Source: Neoceratodus forsteri (lineage: Eukaryota > Chordata > Ceratodontiformes > Ceratodontidae). From it: 64,000 nucleotides of DNA. The notes below the pieces were generated by a model. The model was not told the DNA's origin. It made no database searches and saw nothing but the letters and a program-made list of their open reading frames with translations. The stretch covers positions 667,699,501-667,763,500 of the forward strand of contig CM057456.1 of assembly GCA_016271365.2 (NCBI GenBank). Reading direction: 5' to 3'. How positions within the stretch are numbered: the stretch's first letter is position 1; each line of letters begins with the position of its first letter. A program made the translations under genes and the position numbers. Positions 34,452-45,269 of this stretch are shown piece after piece.

Positions 34452-36100
34452 CCATTTAGAAACATAGAAGTTGTCAAAAGATAAGGACCACTTGGCCCAC
34501 CTAGTCCGCACATAATTCACTACCTATAGTGCCACCTGAGCCCCTACTTGGACTCCGGTTACACCCCCTCTTGCTTCTAAGATTCCCTTGTGTCTAACTC
34601 ATGCATTCTTAAATCCTGTGACCATTAAAGCCTCCACTACTTATTCTTGTAGGCTGTTCCAAGCATCCACCACCCTCTTCATGATGAAGTACTTCCTCAT
34701 GTTTCCCCGAGCCTCCCCCTCCAACTTGATATTGTGTCCCCTTGTCCTCAAGCATCTTTTTCTTTGGAAAATGCTTCCTTCCTGTACCTTGTTTATCCCT
34801 GTCAGGTACTTGAATGTCTCTATCATATCCACCTTTTCCCTCATGTCTTCCAAGGAGTACATATTTAAATCCGTGAGTCTCTCCTCATAGGGCTTCTGAT
34901 GTAGGCCCTGCACCATTTTGGTTGCCTTCCTTTGTACTGCCTCTACCCTATGTATATCCTTTCAGAGATGGGGCCTCCAGAACTGCACACGGCACTCAAT
35001 GTGGGGCCTTACCAGTGATTTATGCAGGGGCATTATTACCTCCCTCCTTCAGCTGGTGATATATCTCACAATGCATCCGAGCATTCCGCTAGCTTTTCCC
35101 TTTGCTTTGTCACACTGTTTAGCTACTTATAGGTCATCTGTAATGATCACCCCAAGTCCATTTCCTGCTTTGTGACTGTTAATACCTCTTCTGCCATTTG
35201 GTATTTTCCCCCAAGGTTTCTGTGCCCCATGTGCATGATTTTGTAATTTTTTGTATTAAAACCCAGCTGCCAAACCCACAACCATTCTTCCAGTTTTTTT
35301 AAATTGTTCTTCATTCCATCCATCCCCCCGGTGTGTCTACTCTGGTGCAGAGTTTTGTGTCATCTGCGAATAGGCATACTTTCCCTTCCAGTCCTTCTGT
35401 AATGTCACTAATAAAGATACTGAAGAAGACTGACTCCAGTACTGACCCTTGCGGCACCCCACTAGTCACTTTGCCTACTCCAGAGTGGGTGCCATTTACC
35501 ACCACCCTCTGACTCCTATTGCCTTCTACCCATTTTACTACTTTAGGCCCTACTCCTAGGTTCCTCAACTTGCTTATCTGCCTCCTATGCAAAATGGTGT
35601 TGAAGGCCTTGCTGAAATCCAGGTAGGCAATGGCCCCTCCTTGATCCACCTCCTTTGTCATCCAATTAAAGAACTCAGTCAGGTTTATCTGGCAAGACCC
35701 CCCCGTGAAACCATGTTGCCTCAGATCCTGTAGACCTTTGGCAATAAGGTATTCCCCAATCCTTTCCTTCAAAAGCGATTGCATTACCTTGCCCACAATC
35801 GATGTCCGGCTGACATGCCTGTAATTCCCTGCCTCCTCCCTATTCCCACTTTCGTATAGTGGGACTATGTCTGCCCTGCTCCAGTCCCCTGACACCTCCT
35901 CTGTTTCCAATGAAAGATTGAAAAGGGTCATCAGAGGTGCAGCAAGCACCTCTTTCAGTTCCCTCAGCATCCTTGGGTGTACCCTGTCCAGCCCCAATGC
36001 CTTATTTACCTTTAATGTTGATTGTTCCCTAAGCATTCTTTCTTCTGTAAAAGGACTGGTGTCCACCTTCCTCCCCATCATACTCTTGTCCTCAATCTTT
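34452..36100 (-). mobile_element. CR1-like LINE 3' half
   Basis: The 256-codon open frame 35,311-36,081 is CR1 [72 protein letters not shown] and an intact [10 protein letters not shown]. The C-terminal domain follows in another frame (34,641-34,916: VQGLHQKPYEERLTDLNMYS). It is truncated at the 5' end near the RT start and ends with the AAACATAGAAGTTG-type tail at 34,459. It is distinct from family A in wording and so a third subfamily. Confidence 0.9.
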
Positions 36101-36154
36101 GGTGCGCAAGCGCAGCAAACATAAAAATGGGTAGTTTATAGTAGTGTTGTACCT

Positions 36155-36345
36155 TGTAGGGCATATGATAGTGTTGCACTTAAGTAATAAACAAGGACAA
36201 GGTGTGCATTACAAGATTTTAATGCGCATCCCAGGGATGAAGTAAGGCATGTACCCGAGTGTCCTTATATCCCTGGAAAGTGCATTAAAACCCTATAATG
36301 CATATTCTGAAGTGGCTTACTGCACTTATAAAATGGCTCATAAGT
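36155..36345. repeat. Short imperfect foldback
   Basis: The left arm has GTGTTGCACTTAAGTAA and GTGCATTACAAGATTTTAATGCGC. The right arm has GTGCATTAAAACCCTATAATGC and GTGGCTTACTGCACTT, i.e. the reverse complement with gaps, around a centre near 36,245. No target duplication was resolved. Confidence 0.45.
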
Positions 36346-36768
36346 TGTTTTTTTGTGATGGAAATGACATCTGGTGCCTGATTGTGCATTGCAAGGAATT
36401 TAATGTACAGTCAGGTGATGTGTCTTGGCCAACGGAGTTCCTCAATTTTTCTTGCCACTTCATAAAGATATATTAACCAGAGATTAACATATGGCTACTA
36501 GAATGCTTGAATCAGTTAAGAAGAACTAGTCCTCAGATCCTTTTCATAATCAAGGAGAACTATTTGGTCACACAATGTTCCTTTGTTTGCTTGTTTGTTT
36601 TTCATTATAAATTAAAAGTATAATTTTTCACTTTTCTATTTACTCAATAGAGGCTACTCTGAAGACTTTTCAACTGATACCGTAGCTTTTTCTTCGTTTA
36701 GCCTCAACCTTTCTAGATTAATTTAATAATGTATACAACATAAATGGAAAGGTCAAGTGCTATTCAGG
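36346..36768. other. Unassigned spacer
   Basis: Nothing recognised upstream of the LTR element. Confidence 0.4.
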
Positions 36769-38801
36769 TGTAACCCCCCCCCGCCCGCAAATGGGGGTTC
36801 CTAAAATGTCTTCCTGGGCTTTCCTAATGCCCACTGCCAGGTTGCTGTTCTGTGCCTTAAACAGTTTGAATGTGTCTGCATGAGAGTGCCCTGTTAGCCT
36901 CCATGTCTGTCTCTTTAAGAGCTGTCTATTTTTCTAGGATATAATTAATCTGGGTGGGGACCGAGTGGTTTCAGGCTCGAGTCCCACCTGGGCTGTGGTA
37001 TTGCTGCTTCATTCTGCCATTGCTATGTGTGCAGAGGGAGCCCTTATAGGATCTGTGATTGTTTGCTGTTGATCTGCCTTACTAATAATAATACAGAAGT
37101 TTGTCTAACCTGCCTTCCTTTGCAGCATGGACTTTTTGCTGTAAGCCACCATTTTGGTTCTGGACTGCCAGTTTGGACCAATTGGAACCTCAGGGGACCA
37201 TAAAATGGAGACTGTCCCCAGAGGTCTTGTGGGAGAGAATTTCTGTAGGAATTGCAGTTTTTACTGTTTGACGGCTAAATGGACCTGGAGGGGGAACCCT
37301 TTCTGTAACAGACAGATGGATCAACCAACCGAATCTTTTGGATCACTGGGAAATCCCAGAGCAGCCTGCAGCAGTGTGTCAGTCAAGAGTTGGAGTTTGG
37401 AGAATGAACAGCTTGAGCCATTCGAGCAGCTGCTCCTGCATGGTAGTGCGGGGGTTCTGAGGGAAGGCTGTGTCTGGCCTACCTGCTACCATCTTCCAGT
37501 GTGAAGAAGCCTAAAAATTCAATTGGACTGTCATCTGAACATCTTTATTGAGATCTGAATCCTGAACTGAGAGAAAGTGAATTTCGCCTGACTGTGGACC
37601 GAAGACTAGCTTCAGAAGCAATTGGCCTGTCAGGAACCCGGAGAGAACCACAGAGCGAATGGTTTGCACAGAAACTCTGCCTATTAGCAACTGGACTTCA
37701 ATCAAACTATGGTATCTTGTTGTTTTGCTCATAAGTGTGCTGAACGTGCTGTGTGGATCATGATTTGGTTCCCCACCATTGAATGTATTATGCTAGCTGG
37801 AAGCTGCTCCAGCACTTAAACGGACTTAATCCAAACTGTCTGCTTTGTTCTGGGCCCTACCATCTCGGCCTAGACTGCTGCTCCCACCATAGAGACTTAT
37901 CTGATGAAAGACCAGATAGGGGATTGGGCTCCCTGCTCAACACCATTGAACAGGCATCGACCACTACAGTGCGTCATGTGGGCCCTGCTTCCTCTGGCAA
38001 ACCAGAGCAATATCCAGAGGTCTTCATCTCGTCAGTCCTGCCTCCTGGTCAGGGTAGCATGAGTAACCAACAGGGTAGCTCTCTGCAATACAGCTACAAT
38101 CGTTATGTGTCATCTGATTTACTTATTTGGGTTTGTCATCACAAACTGAGTTATCCGACTACCGAATACAAATTTTGAGTTAAAGTACATGTTGATTGTT
38201 TTCTTTCCTAAGAATCCCAACAATAGCTGCAATGCTGGCCTACCTCAGGCAATGCTTCGGTCTAGCCTGAGTAACAACTGGGTACCCAGAGTGCGTGACT
38301 GTGACAGATGGGCTCTTAGTGCATGCAAGCTTAGCCTGACTAAATCATATCTTAAATTAAATGCTAGATTACTGCCCCACCCTTGTTCACAACCCCTGAA
38401 TAAATCAGATTATATTCTTTCTGCATCTAACTTGGCTATTGTGTACCACTGTGGAGGGGATATTGTATTGCCATTGAATTGTTACGTTGCAGGTCTTGCT
38501 TTACAGGGGGTCTCCAGGGACTTTGCAGCTGATCCAGCCCTGGTGGTAAGTGTACCAAGTGTTGGTTCAATATTGTGTTCATATGTCTTATGTGATTGTT
38601 TATCTGCTGACCTGGTTAAGCCACTAGAGGGGATAGAGGGGGTTATAGTGTCCCAAAGGGCTATACCCATAGCAGCTACGCTACCCCTAAACCAACCCTC
38701 TGGATGGAGGCACCCGTTCACTGAACTCAGACCCCTCTACCTGTGCCTACTCATGCAGGCAGGGGTAGTAGCCCTTGGGACAGTGCCACCTATGGGTTAC
38801 A
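36769..38801 (+). repeat. 5' LTR (2,033 bp)
   Basis: Matches the 3' LTR throughout apart from a block at about 38,468-38,704 that is missing from the other copy. Open frames inside it (for example at 37,154-37,504) recur degenerately in the other LTR and show no protein family, so they are not called as genes. No TATA box was clearly identified. Confidence 0.88.
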
Positions 38802-38804
38802 TCT

Positions 38805-38830
38805 TGGAGGCACCACTGGGATTTGCACCC
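38805..38830 (+). other. Primer-binding site, tRNA-Thr-like
   Basis: It starts 3 bases after the LTR with TGGAGGCACCACTGGGATTT. This is complementary to the 3' end of vertebrate tRNA-Thr (recalled end ...AATCCCAGCGGTGCCTCCA) with about one mismatch in the first 18 bases. The comparison is from memory. Confidence 0.7.
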
Positions 38831-38859
38831 CCTAGTGGCCAGAATAATCAGTGCCTGAC

Positions 38860-39508
38860 CTTATCAGAAAATTTAGCACCAACTGGGTTTCCGCCTTTGC
38901 TATGGATCATGGAGGGAATGCTTTCTGGAGTTGTCCCCACCCCCAGTTGGGAAAAGAACTGGGAAACCTGGATGGCCCATGCCACTTGGATGATAAGTCA
39001 GTGGCCCGGGACCAAAGGGCAGAAACGGATGGAGATGCTAATGACCTTGAGGGTCCCTGCTCTAGATGTCACTCAGGGAATTCAGTTTACGGATACTGCA
39101 GCATCTGCCCAGCAGTTCCTGGAGGCGTTGACATCTGTGTTTGATCCTTACGAGGATGTGTGTCACCTGTTGTGGGAATTTAAGGGCATGAAACAGAGAA
39201 AGGAGAAGCTGCTCTCTGACTATTTGCTACAGATTGAGCATGTGCTGATGAAGATATCTGAACAAGGGGGAGTGGACCCTGAGGATCTGGACTGGGTTTG
39301 AATGGATCACATGCTGACGTTGGTCAAAGATCCCAGCTTCATCATGCTTAGACTGCATACCCAACACTGTACGGAAGGCGACTCATCCTTTGTGGAACTA
39401 ATGCAAACTGTAAAGAGGGCTGAACATGAAGCTGGGAGAGAAAGTGTGAGGGAATCTACTGATGCCTCAGAGGAGATCCCGACTAAGGAGGTCTTTGCAC
39501 ATCTTGAG
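38860..39508 (+). pseudogene. LTR-element gag, 5' part
   Basis: The gag polyprotein builds the particle. The frame that runs 38,189-39,301 is partly LTR; the gag portion starts after the PBS, around the MEGMLSGVV Met at 38,911. It reads ETWMAHATWMISQWPGTKGQ ... AQQFLEALTSVFDPYEDVCH then LLWEFKGMKQRKEKLLSDYL, a capsid-like region similar in style to PNMA/gypsy gag. A TGA at 39,299 interrupts it, then DHMLTLVKDPSFIMLRLHTQ ... EIPTKEVFAHLE continues in frame to the hAT insertion point. Confidence 0.75.
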
Positions 39509-39680
39509 TAGAGATGCAGTGAATTTAAAATCCGCAGGCGAAGTGAACGCGAAGTAGCCACTTCGCATTATCATAAAGCTACATGAAGTGACCATTGAAA
39601 AGTTCTCACTTCGCCTTGTTATTATGACTTTGCATTGTTATTCCACCTTAACGTGAAGTAAGGTGGAATGACAACAGTAT
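39509..39680. repeat. hAT left terminal and subterminal inverted region
   Basis: Contains repeated GCGAAGTG / CACTTCGC words (39,539, 39,559 and 39,608 areas), likely transposase-binding sites by analogy with hAT subterminal repeats. The inverse arrangement lies at 51,650-51,882. Confidence 0.75.
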
Positions 39681-40049
39681 AGGCACTTTAGGCAGCCACC
39701 CCCTCCACACACACACATCACATGGCTTACAGCACTGTAAGTCACATGCTTTAGCCAGGCAGGAAGGAAGTGAGTCATACAAACAGAAACTTTCACTTTC
39801 TCCTTTGCAGAAGTAGAAGGAGGAAGCATTTTGTGTAGGAGAGGAGAGTTCGTTATTAGTTTCTTTCTTGAGCAAATTTCAGAAAACCCAAAAGCTTTTT
39901 TAAAAACCAATTCTTTGTTGTTTTTTTTTGTAGTGTTTTGTCAGTTATTTTTGGCGACCGATTTCTTTTTTTTATAAGTTTTGTTTTGTGTGTGTGACTG
40001 TGAGTGTGTGTGAAGTCGCTCGTCGCATGATGCATCGGAGAGGGAAGGA

Positions 40050-40808
40050 GTGTTTTGTGTGATGGACCAGGGACAGTCTGTGGCCCATAGCCAGAGGGGA
40101 GTGCGCACGCATGGGGGTCATAGCTGGGTGCCGTTGGACTGCTCCAGGCTGTTTGGTCCTGCCTCACCCCCCTCCGGAAGCAGCAGCACCACCAGTGCCA
40201 CCGCCACATCCACCAAGTCCGCCACCACCCCCAGTAGCAGCTGCAGGAGCTCCAGCAGCACCACCTCCACAGCAGCAGGTGGAGCCCCAGGTGTGTGATC
40301 ATGCTGCCGGCACTACATCTGCCCCTCCTGTGCCTGGTCCCCCCCCCCGCAGCTCCACATTTTGGCAGTTTTTCAACTGTGTCGGGGGGGACAGCAGCAT
40401 TGTGGTGTGTCTGCTTTGTGGTGTGCAGATGTGCCATGGCCCCCAGGGGATAGATCTGGGGACTGGGGGCCAGTGCATGCATATGCTGAACCACCACAAG
40501 GTGGAGTGGCAGACTGCCACCGAACGTGCCAGGCCTCCACCTGCTGGCCCTTCTGTGGCAGAGGGTGCATTGTTGTGCATCACCGCAGCAGGAGGAGGGC
40601 CACAGCAGCACCTGCTTCATCACTACCCCCACCACTGCCACCAGCACCACCCTCACCACCACCACCACTACCTGGTTTTCCCCCCACACCAGTGGACCCT
40701 GCCACAATACCTGCAATGCAGGCAGACATAGCTCTTTTGTGGACTGCAGTGGAGGAAAGTAGCAAGAGGGTGGGTGCTGTCAAGCAGCAGGTGGGGCAGA
40801 TTGAGTAA
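40050..40808 (+). CDS. Accessory BED-finger protein of the hAT, frameshifted
   Basis: BED fingers are DNA-binding zinc fingers found in hAT transposases. The frame 40,111-40,731 reads a Pro-rich N-terminal part (residues 20-80) and then a BED finger (residues about 82-135): STFWQFFNCV ... VCLLCGVQM ... LGTGGQCMHMLNHHKVEW, with Trp/Phe/Phe, C-x2-C and H-x3-H in place. A switch near 40,570-40,620 to the 40,362-40,808 frame gives a second Pro-rich stretch and a coiled-coil-like end (MQADIALLWTAVEESSKRVG ... QQVGQIE, stop at 40,808). No RNase H-like transposase core is attached. Start codon uncertain: ATG at 40,062 lies in a third frame. It lies opposite in strand to the transposase and shares LGTGGQ with its BED finger. 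Confidence 0.6.
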
Positions 40809-40965
40809 CACCAGCTACAGATAGTGCCGATGCTCCATCTGCTGCTGGAACATCATGGGATCCCCATTAGCTTTTTTTTCTGCACACCTCCCTCCCCACT
40901 GCTGTAGTGTTTTGTGTTTTGTTTATGTTTAATAACAGACAGCGGGAAGGCCACATAGTATTAGT

Positions 40966-41392
40966 TTAAAGGGAAGCAGTCAGCAACAGGAGGTCCCGCC
41001 CCCTGCAAGGCTTACCCTCCGGTTATGCCTTTTAAGTATGTTGTGGCATTGTTCTCATGCCGCAACATGCTTTATTTTAATAAAGAAAAGTCAGCGACCT
41101 GGAAGTATGGCAGATGCTATGGGGACTCCATTATGTGTAAAGGTGCAATGGTGATGCACCATGCGCTTCAATACAAAAGTATAGAAGCAAATGGTGAGTC
41201 TCTGCCACACCTTTCCTTTACACATAATAGAGCCCCCATAGCATCAGCCATCCTTTATGGTAGCTGACTTTTCTTTATTAAAATAAAGTATGTTGCGTTG
41301 CTAGAAAAACACCGCAACATACCTAAAAGGCTTAACCGGAGGGTAAGCCTTGCAGGGGACAGGAGCTCCTGTTGCTGACTGCTTCCCTTTAA
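40966..41392. mobile_element. TTAA-flanked foldback element 1
   Basis: Left end TTAAAGGGAAGCAGTCAGCA, right end GCTGACTGCTTCCCTTTAA. Arms of about 200 bp pair around a centre near 41,180 (CTTACCCTCCGGTTA / TAACCGGAGGGTAAG; CATAATGGAGTCCCCATAGC-like pairs). TTAA at each end and TTAAAGG termini recall Kolobok/T2-type MITEs of frogs. No coding capacity. Confidence 0.75.
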
Positions 41393-41449
41393 ATATATAC
41401 ATACACATACACATACAGTCATACATGCTCCTTATTGCCCTGTTATTAC

Positions 41450-42142
41450 AATCCAGTGCCTCAGTAATGTTTACTTTATGTTGTGGAGTGGTTGTGGAAA
41501 AGCCGGTGTGAGCAGTGCAAGTATGATGTGCTAAATTGCACGTGTGCAGTCAGTGTTGTTTCCTGAGTGTGTGTGTGTGTTTGTGTGTGTGAGAGACATC
41601 AGACATTGTGCAGTTTCTTGCAAATATATATTGTTGACTTGTTGCAGTGTTTATGTATAACAAACAGCGAGCAGAATAACATATATTTTATTATCACCAC
41701 CATCATCAGCGGACTAAGTGATACGATACTTTTTCAGAGGTGTCTGGCCAGAGTGCACCTTAGTCACATACTGCACACATGACTTTTAAGAGAGAATGTG
41801 TTTTCTGTGCTATGATCTCTGCAAAGTCATGTGTGCACTGTGAGTGATTGAGGTGCACAGTGACTCGACACCTCTGAAAAAATATCATATCACTTACTCC
41901 ACTGGTGCTGATGGTACAAATAAAATATACGTCATATATTCTTTCTTATTCTTGAGATACTGCAACAAGTCACACCATATATATGTTTGCACAAAGCTGG
42001 ACAATGTCTGCACACACAGGAAAGAACACTGATGGCACACATGCAGTTTAGCACAACATACTTGGACTGCTCAGTCATGCTTTTTGTGAAACATTTCAAA
42101 TCATGAGTCCCGACACAAAGTAAACAGTACTGAGGCTCCAGA
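41450..42142. mobile_element. Large foldback element 2, about 690 bp
   Basis: The arms pair along most of their length. The left CAGTGCCTCAGTAATGTTTAC faces GTAAACAGTACTGAGGC on the right. TTGACTTGTTGCAGTGTTT faces AGATACTGCAACAAGTCAC. ACTTTTTCAGAGGTGTC faces GACACCTCTGAAAAAATATC. The centre is near 41,795. Target duplication not resolved. Contains a (GT)n stretch at 41,564-41,590. Confidence 0.7.
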
Positions 42143-42166
42143 AATATTTATTTTTTGAAACAGACA

Positions 42167-42712
42167 TTAAAGAGATTCACCAAGTTACAGTAGTGCACCC
42201 GATATATGGGTGCCTTACCTTCAGGGGAATCTTTCTTGCTCCACATGTCCTTACATAGTGCAATACTTTTCTGGTAAAAACGCTCATAATTTCAGTAAAC
42301 CGGGTCCTAGAGGACTTCCCATTCTGAAGAGCCACCCAAGTTCTGCTCCTGCACTCAGCAACGCTATGACATGATGCCAGGGAGAGCATGGGGTGCGCTC
42401 CATTATAATGAATGACCAGCTGCTTTCTGAATGTTTCTTTATGTTATAATGGTCAGTTTGTGGTGAAATGTGTGCATGTTTTCACTAACAAGGCTCTTGT
42501 TAGTCAAAACGTGACCACATTTCACCACAAACTGACCACCTCTTCAGAACGGGAAGTCATCTGGGACCCGGTGTACCAAAATTACGAAAGCTTTTGCCAG
42601 AAAAGTATTGTACTATGTAAGGACATGTGGAGCAACAAAGATTCCTCTGGAGGCTAGGCACCCACATATTGGATGCAATACCAATACTGTGTAACTTAGT
42701 GAATCTCTTTAA
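42167..42712. mobile_element. TTAA-flanked foldback element 3
   Basis: TTAAAGAGATTCACCAAGTT on the left faces GTAACTTAGTGAATCTCTTTAA on the right. Outer arms about 150 bp include CTCCACATGTCCTTACATAG / CTATGTAAGGACATGTGGAG. A second inner palindrome, GTCAGTTTGTGGTGAAATGT facing ACATTTCACCACAAACTGAC, sits at 42,450-42,537. Confidence 0.8.
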
Positions 42713-43231
42713 AGCAGCAGTGGAACAATCTGTTGAAAATTCTGACCTATACTCTTTTATGCTATTTTACATTACCACTTTACTTACATCCTGACTTGTA
42801 TGATACTATTCTTTCCAGTATTTGAGTCTGCTTTAGTACTTTTTTTCATGTCTGAAATAATAAAAGGAGCACTCCTTTTAATTCGGTACGGACCAGGTCT
42901 TCATTAGTTTTTTCCGCTGTTTTTCTCCATCAATTTTTATATATTACTTCTGTTGTAACATTAACAATTATGCAGCAGGCGGTGTTTTATGACCTCACAA
43001 AACAAAATTTATTCAAAAACAGTTGCAAATAGTGATGAAAACCTGGTCAGAGCCATATTAAAAGGCGTGCTCCTTTTTTTTTTCAGACATGAGAAAAAGT
43101 AGTAAAGCAGACACAAACTGTTAAAAGAAGGGTATCGTACATGTCAGGAGGTAACTAGTGGCTGGCAATGTAAAATAGCATAAAAAAGTATAGGTCAACA
43201 TTTTCACCACTTTGTTGCACTGCTGCTTTAA
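42709..43231. mobile_element. TTAA-flanked foldback element 4, sharing a TTAA with element 3
   Basis: TTAAAGCAGCAGTGGAACAA on the left faces TTGCACTGCTGCTTTAA on the right (TTAA 43,228-43,231). Arms about 185 bp include CTATACTCTTTTATGCTATT / AATAGCATAAAAAAGTATAG and TTTTTTCATGTCTGAAA / TTTCAGACATGAGAAAAA. Its left TTAA (42,709-42,712) is also the right TTAA of element 3. Confidence 0.8.
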
Positions 43232-43276
43232 TTTATAATTTAAGTATGACATTATGTGCTCACAATCACAACACAC

Positions 43277-43770
43277 AAAATGCATCTGTCTTGTGTCCAG
43301 AAAATTGCCAAGTGCTGAGGAAGTGAAATGGGAGCGTTACACCACATGCAAAGTCCCCCAGAATTTATTGCGCAGTCACTCATGCGTGCAGTGGTCACAC
43401 AAGAGTCACCAGAATTTTTATGCATCCCCAAAATGCATCTGTCTTATGTCCAGAAAATTGCCAAGTGCTGAGGAAGTGAAATGGGAGCATTACTCCACAT
43501 GCAAAGTCCCCCAGAATTTATTGTGCAGTCACTCATGCATGCAATGGATGGTGACACAGAGTCCCCAGAATTTTTCTGCATCCCCAAAAGGCATCTGTCT
43601 TGTGTCCAGAAAATTGCCAAGTGCTGAGAAAGTGAAATGGGAATGTTACATCACACTCAAAGTCCCCCAGAATTTATTGTGCAGTCACTCATGCGCGCAG
43701 TGGTCACACAGATTCCCCAGAATTTTTCTACATCCCCAAAATGTATCTGTCTTATGTCCAGAAAGTTTGT
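43277..43770 (+). repeat. 152-156 bp tandem repeat, just over three units
   Basis: Units start at about 43,281, 43,434, 43,590 and 43,742 with (T/G)GCATCTGTCTT(G/A)TGTCCAGA and contain GTCCCCCAGAATTTATTG. The plus strand stays open for 175 codons through the array (43,254-43,781), giving a repeated LPSAEEVKWE peptide. No start context or family supports a protein. Confidence 0.85.
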
Positions 43771-44001
43771 ATACTTTGTGATGATGATGTACTCATGATG
43801 CACAGTGTCTTGCCAAACTGTGTGAAGGAGGGGTAACATGACATGACATGAATCCATTCAGTGTTCCATCAGAAATGATGATCATGGGAGAACTGTTGCT
43901 GGTCCAAAGTGTGCTGCGATACCTGCAAATGCAATGCGATCACCTCAACCGGATGGAAGGGTGCCCTTTCTGTATACACTAATAGTAACCTTGGTGAGTT
44001 G

Positions 44002-44005
<4 letters not shown>

Positions 44006-44045
<40 letters not shown>
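44006..44045. repeat. (TA)n microsatellite
   Basis: About 20 TA units, one G interruption. Confidence 0.9.
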
Positions 44046-44049
<4 letters not shown>

Positions 44050-44874
44050 TATTTTCTAGGTGGGGGGTTGATGTATATATACATGTACACATTGTATTGT
44101 TTTGTATCACAGGTCACAGATACTGTTGGGGTGCACGTTCCAGTGCTTGATGAGAAATGTTTGCGTTGAAATTGGAAATGGAATACTCTCAAGCCAATGA
44201 AGGTAAGTATTTTGTTTGGGGGGGGCATATTTGCAAGTAGGTCTTATTAATAATGGTTTATTATTTGTTTACTTCTTCACAGATTTCATCTGCATCCTTC
44301 TCGAGTCTGGTTGGTAATGATGGTCATTGTCATCAACTGAAATGACTTCTGCATGTTGCATGTCTGCCACAGCCCGGGGGGAGGTGGGCTGATGTTGAAG
44401 AACTTCTTTGGATAAGGCAACTATGACACAACAAAGCAACTGGAAGTTTCCTATAAAAAGAAATGAAGGACTTATTACAACTTGATTGTAGCAGTAACAC
44501 ATTATGTTTAAGCCGTGGCTCTTCCACGGGTAGCTGGATTAACAGAGATAGCAAGCTGTCCCCCTGCAATCAGCAGATCACAACTTAATTTAGTACCAGG
44601 CTGTGTAGCAAATATACTGTGTCAGTGTCGCTGCATCTCAACTCAAGTTACATTTCAAAACCACATCTTGTCAAGTGACACAACCTGGGTCCAACTTTTT
44701 CAACACTGTCACAGCTGCACAGCTGCAAATTTGGAATTTAGTTCATGATATGTTGCAGAAATATTTTTTGTGACGTGCACGCCACTTAGTTTATGAATCC
44801 TCAGTCGGAGTTGTTGCACTCTTATGAAAAAAAAGGAACAGATGAAAGAAAATATATATACTTATCAGTATGGA

Positions 44875-45145
44875 TTGGAAATGGATATTCCATCGGTTCC
44901 TGTGGACAGTATTGCTGCTGTACCATTGATACCAACTTTCAGTGAAGGATAGTCATTTGTTGTTAACCTGTAAAAAAACAAAATAAGTTTACCATATGTG
45001 TTTGACCATTGCAGCTCAGAAAAGCATCAGAAAACAAAACACACAGCTAAAGGAAGATGACTAGCATACAAAACATTAGTACGCATACTCACTTTATATT
45101 TATAATATTAAGAAGCCTTGTGCCTGTGGCTGATGGATGTGGTCT
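44875..45145 (-). CDS. Possible two-exon small gene in the hAT
   Basis: On the minus strand ATG at about 45,171 opens MPSQMESNRRPHPSATGTRL and would stop at once. A consensus donor AA|GTGAGTATG lies at about 45,090. The next good acceptor, TTTGTTTTTTTACAG|, lies at about 44,971. Joining them keeps the frame (NIK-LTTNDYPSLKVG ...) and ends SISNPY-stop near 44,877. The product would be about 60 residues with no known domain. It lies downstream of the transposase on the same strand. Coding status is inference from splice-site quality only. Confidence 0.3.
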
Positions 45146-45269
45146 CCTGTTCGACTCCATCTGACTTGGCATGGTCAATGTAATGGAAAAACATTGTCAG
45201 AATGACAATGGTGGTAGGTGCTGGTGGTCATAGCTGCGGCACATGATGACATTCACTTTGACATCTACC

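Noticed and set aside
37154..38460. Open frames in the long LTRs
   Set aside because: Present in both LTRs but with frame-breaking differences; they start and stop without regard to the gag start.
39856..40716. 286-codon minus-strand open frame in the hAT
   Set aside because: Antisense of the GC-rich BED-finger frame; composition (Trp/Gly/Val runs) and lack of any motif mark it as a shadow.
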